A stretch of DNA of 64,000 nucleotides, from positions 62,001 through 126,000 of the forward strand of contig JABLXX010000009.1 of NCBI GenBank assembly GCA_013177825.1, given 5' to 3'. Source of the DNA: Syntrophaceae bacterium (GTDB lineage Bacteria; Desulfobacterota; Syntrophia; Syntrophales; PHBD01). Position 1 is the stretch's first letter. Each line of letters opens with the position of its first letter. Below the pieces are notes generated by a model. That model was given only the letters and a program-made list of their open reading frames with translations. It made no database searches and had not been told where the DNA came from. The position numbers and the translations under genes are program-made. Of the stretch, positions 63,572-64,000 are shown in pieces.

Positions 63572-64000
63572 CTATTCCTTGAGGAGACGGTGTGCCTCGT
63601 CCTTCGATTCATAGAGGTGGGGCGCCACATCCCGCTTTGCCAGCTCGTCGCCGAGTTTCATCCGGAGAAACGTGCTGGTCGTGTAGCGGGTCACTTTCTC
63701 GTAGAACTGCATCACGTACTTGACCATCTCCGCGTACTCATCCACGAGCTCGGGAAGGATGTTGAAGTTGTCGTAGTTGACGATCGTGTAGACCTTCTTC
63801 CCGAGCGGCTTCAGCATGCTCTCGACATGATCCCGGATACCGCGGATCTGCTCGTGCGACTTCACGTAGAAATTCTCGAAATTCACGTAAAACGTGTTTT
63901 CCCGGGCATCGTACACCAACCGGTCTTCGATCGGGATATCCAGGAGCTCCCGGATGATCCCCATGGGTGCCAGGCCGAAGATCCGCGGGTCCATGAGCCT
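63572..64000 (-). CDS. Acyl-CoA:carboxylate CoA-transferase, C-terminal part (partial)
   Basis: The last 142 codons of a minus-strand gene running off the right edge. The visible part, including IIRELLDIPIEDRLVYD, FYVNFENFYVKSHEQI, YTIVNYDNFNILPELVDEY and TRYTTSTFLRMKLGDELAKR, resembles the C-terminal domain of large COG4670-type (propionate CoA-transferase-like) proteins. The catalytic Glu domain would be outside the window. The assignment is by memory of this C-terminal pattern, so moderate. Confidence 0.55.
   Translation of the reverse strand, partial: RLMDPRIFGLAPMGIIRELLDIPIEDRLVYDARENTFYVNFENFYVKSHEQIRGIRDHVESMLKPLGKKVYTIVNYDNFNILPELVDEYAEMVKYVMQFYEKVTRYTTSTFLRMKLGDELAKRDVAPHLYESKDEAHRLLKE

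Noticed and set aside
1-64000. CRISPR array, insertion sequence or prophage
   Set aside because: No direct-repeat/spacer pattern, transposase, integrase or phage structural gene was seen in any frame.

Overview
The window is a gene-dense, GC-rich bacterial chromosome segment. Several features point to a syntrophic or anaerobic member of the Desulfobacterota (Syntrophales-like). These are a fatty-acyl-CoA degradation operon, two-subunit glycine decarboxylase genes (gcvPA and gcvPB), an ADP-forming acyl-CoA synthetase, selA, a DUF39 homocysteine-biosynthesis gene, type IV pilus genes and a cyclic-di-GMP riboswitch. The taxonomic call is an inference from gene content; no rRNA is present. I saw no IS element, prophage or CRISPR array.

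Layout. 1-5.4 kb: the end of rpe, then a minus-strand lipid operon (3-hydroxyacyl-CoA dehydrogenase, acyl-CoA synthetase, acyl-CoA dehydrogenase, FabK/nitronate-monooxygenase-like flavoprotein) read from a promoter near 5.37 kb. 5.4-12.8 kb: a YacP-like NYN ribonuclease; rpsU-LOG-holA; and a TPR-pepQ-gcvH-lipoate ligase-hisC operon with its own promoter and terminator. 12.8-19.6 kb: a sigma-54 promoter and GEMM-I riboswitch followed by a DsbC-like protein, four minor pilins and a PilY1-like adhesin. 19.6-24.6 kb: the convergent ftsB-pilMNOPQ operon. 24.7-37.7 kb: a long information-processing superoperon (tRNA-Gly, terminator, rimP-nusA-infB-ylxP-rbfA-nrnA-truB-rpsO-pnp-M16 protease-dut-DUF39). 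37.8-44.4 kb: rho-rpmE-prfA-prmC-murA-hisD. 44.4-49.0 kb: selA-rluD-pgeF and a HemN-like radical SAM gene. 49.1-55.1 kb: def, a thiamine-diphosphate 2-oxoacid decarboxylase and a polar amino-acid ABC importer. 55.3-64 kb: a zinc-ribbon membrane protein, the glycine cleavage genes with a hotdog thioesterase and an EF-hand protein between them, an ADP-forming acyl-CoA synthetase, and the end of a CoA-transferase.

How the parts fit. The lipid operon would activate and oxidise acyl chains, and the acyl-CoA synthetase and CoA-transferase at the far end could recover energy from acyl-CoA. The glycine cleavage genes need lipoylated GcvH; a ligase for lipoate sits next to a second, divergent GcvH. 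The most notable system is the pilus locus. A sigma-54 promoter starts transcription at the 5' edge of a c-di-GMP aptamer, and the operon's first gene is a periplasmic disulfide isomerase-like protein while its last is a PilY1 homologue with 20 cysteines in the mature chain. This suggests second-messenger control of a disulfide-rich pilus tip together with its folding helper.
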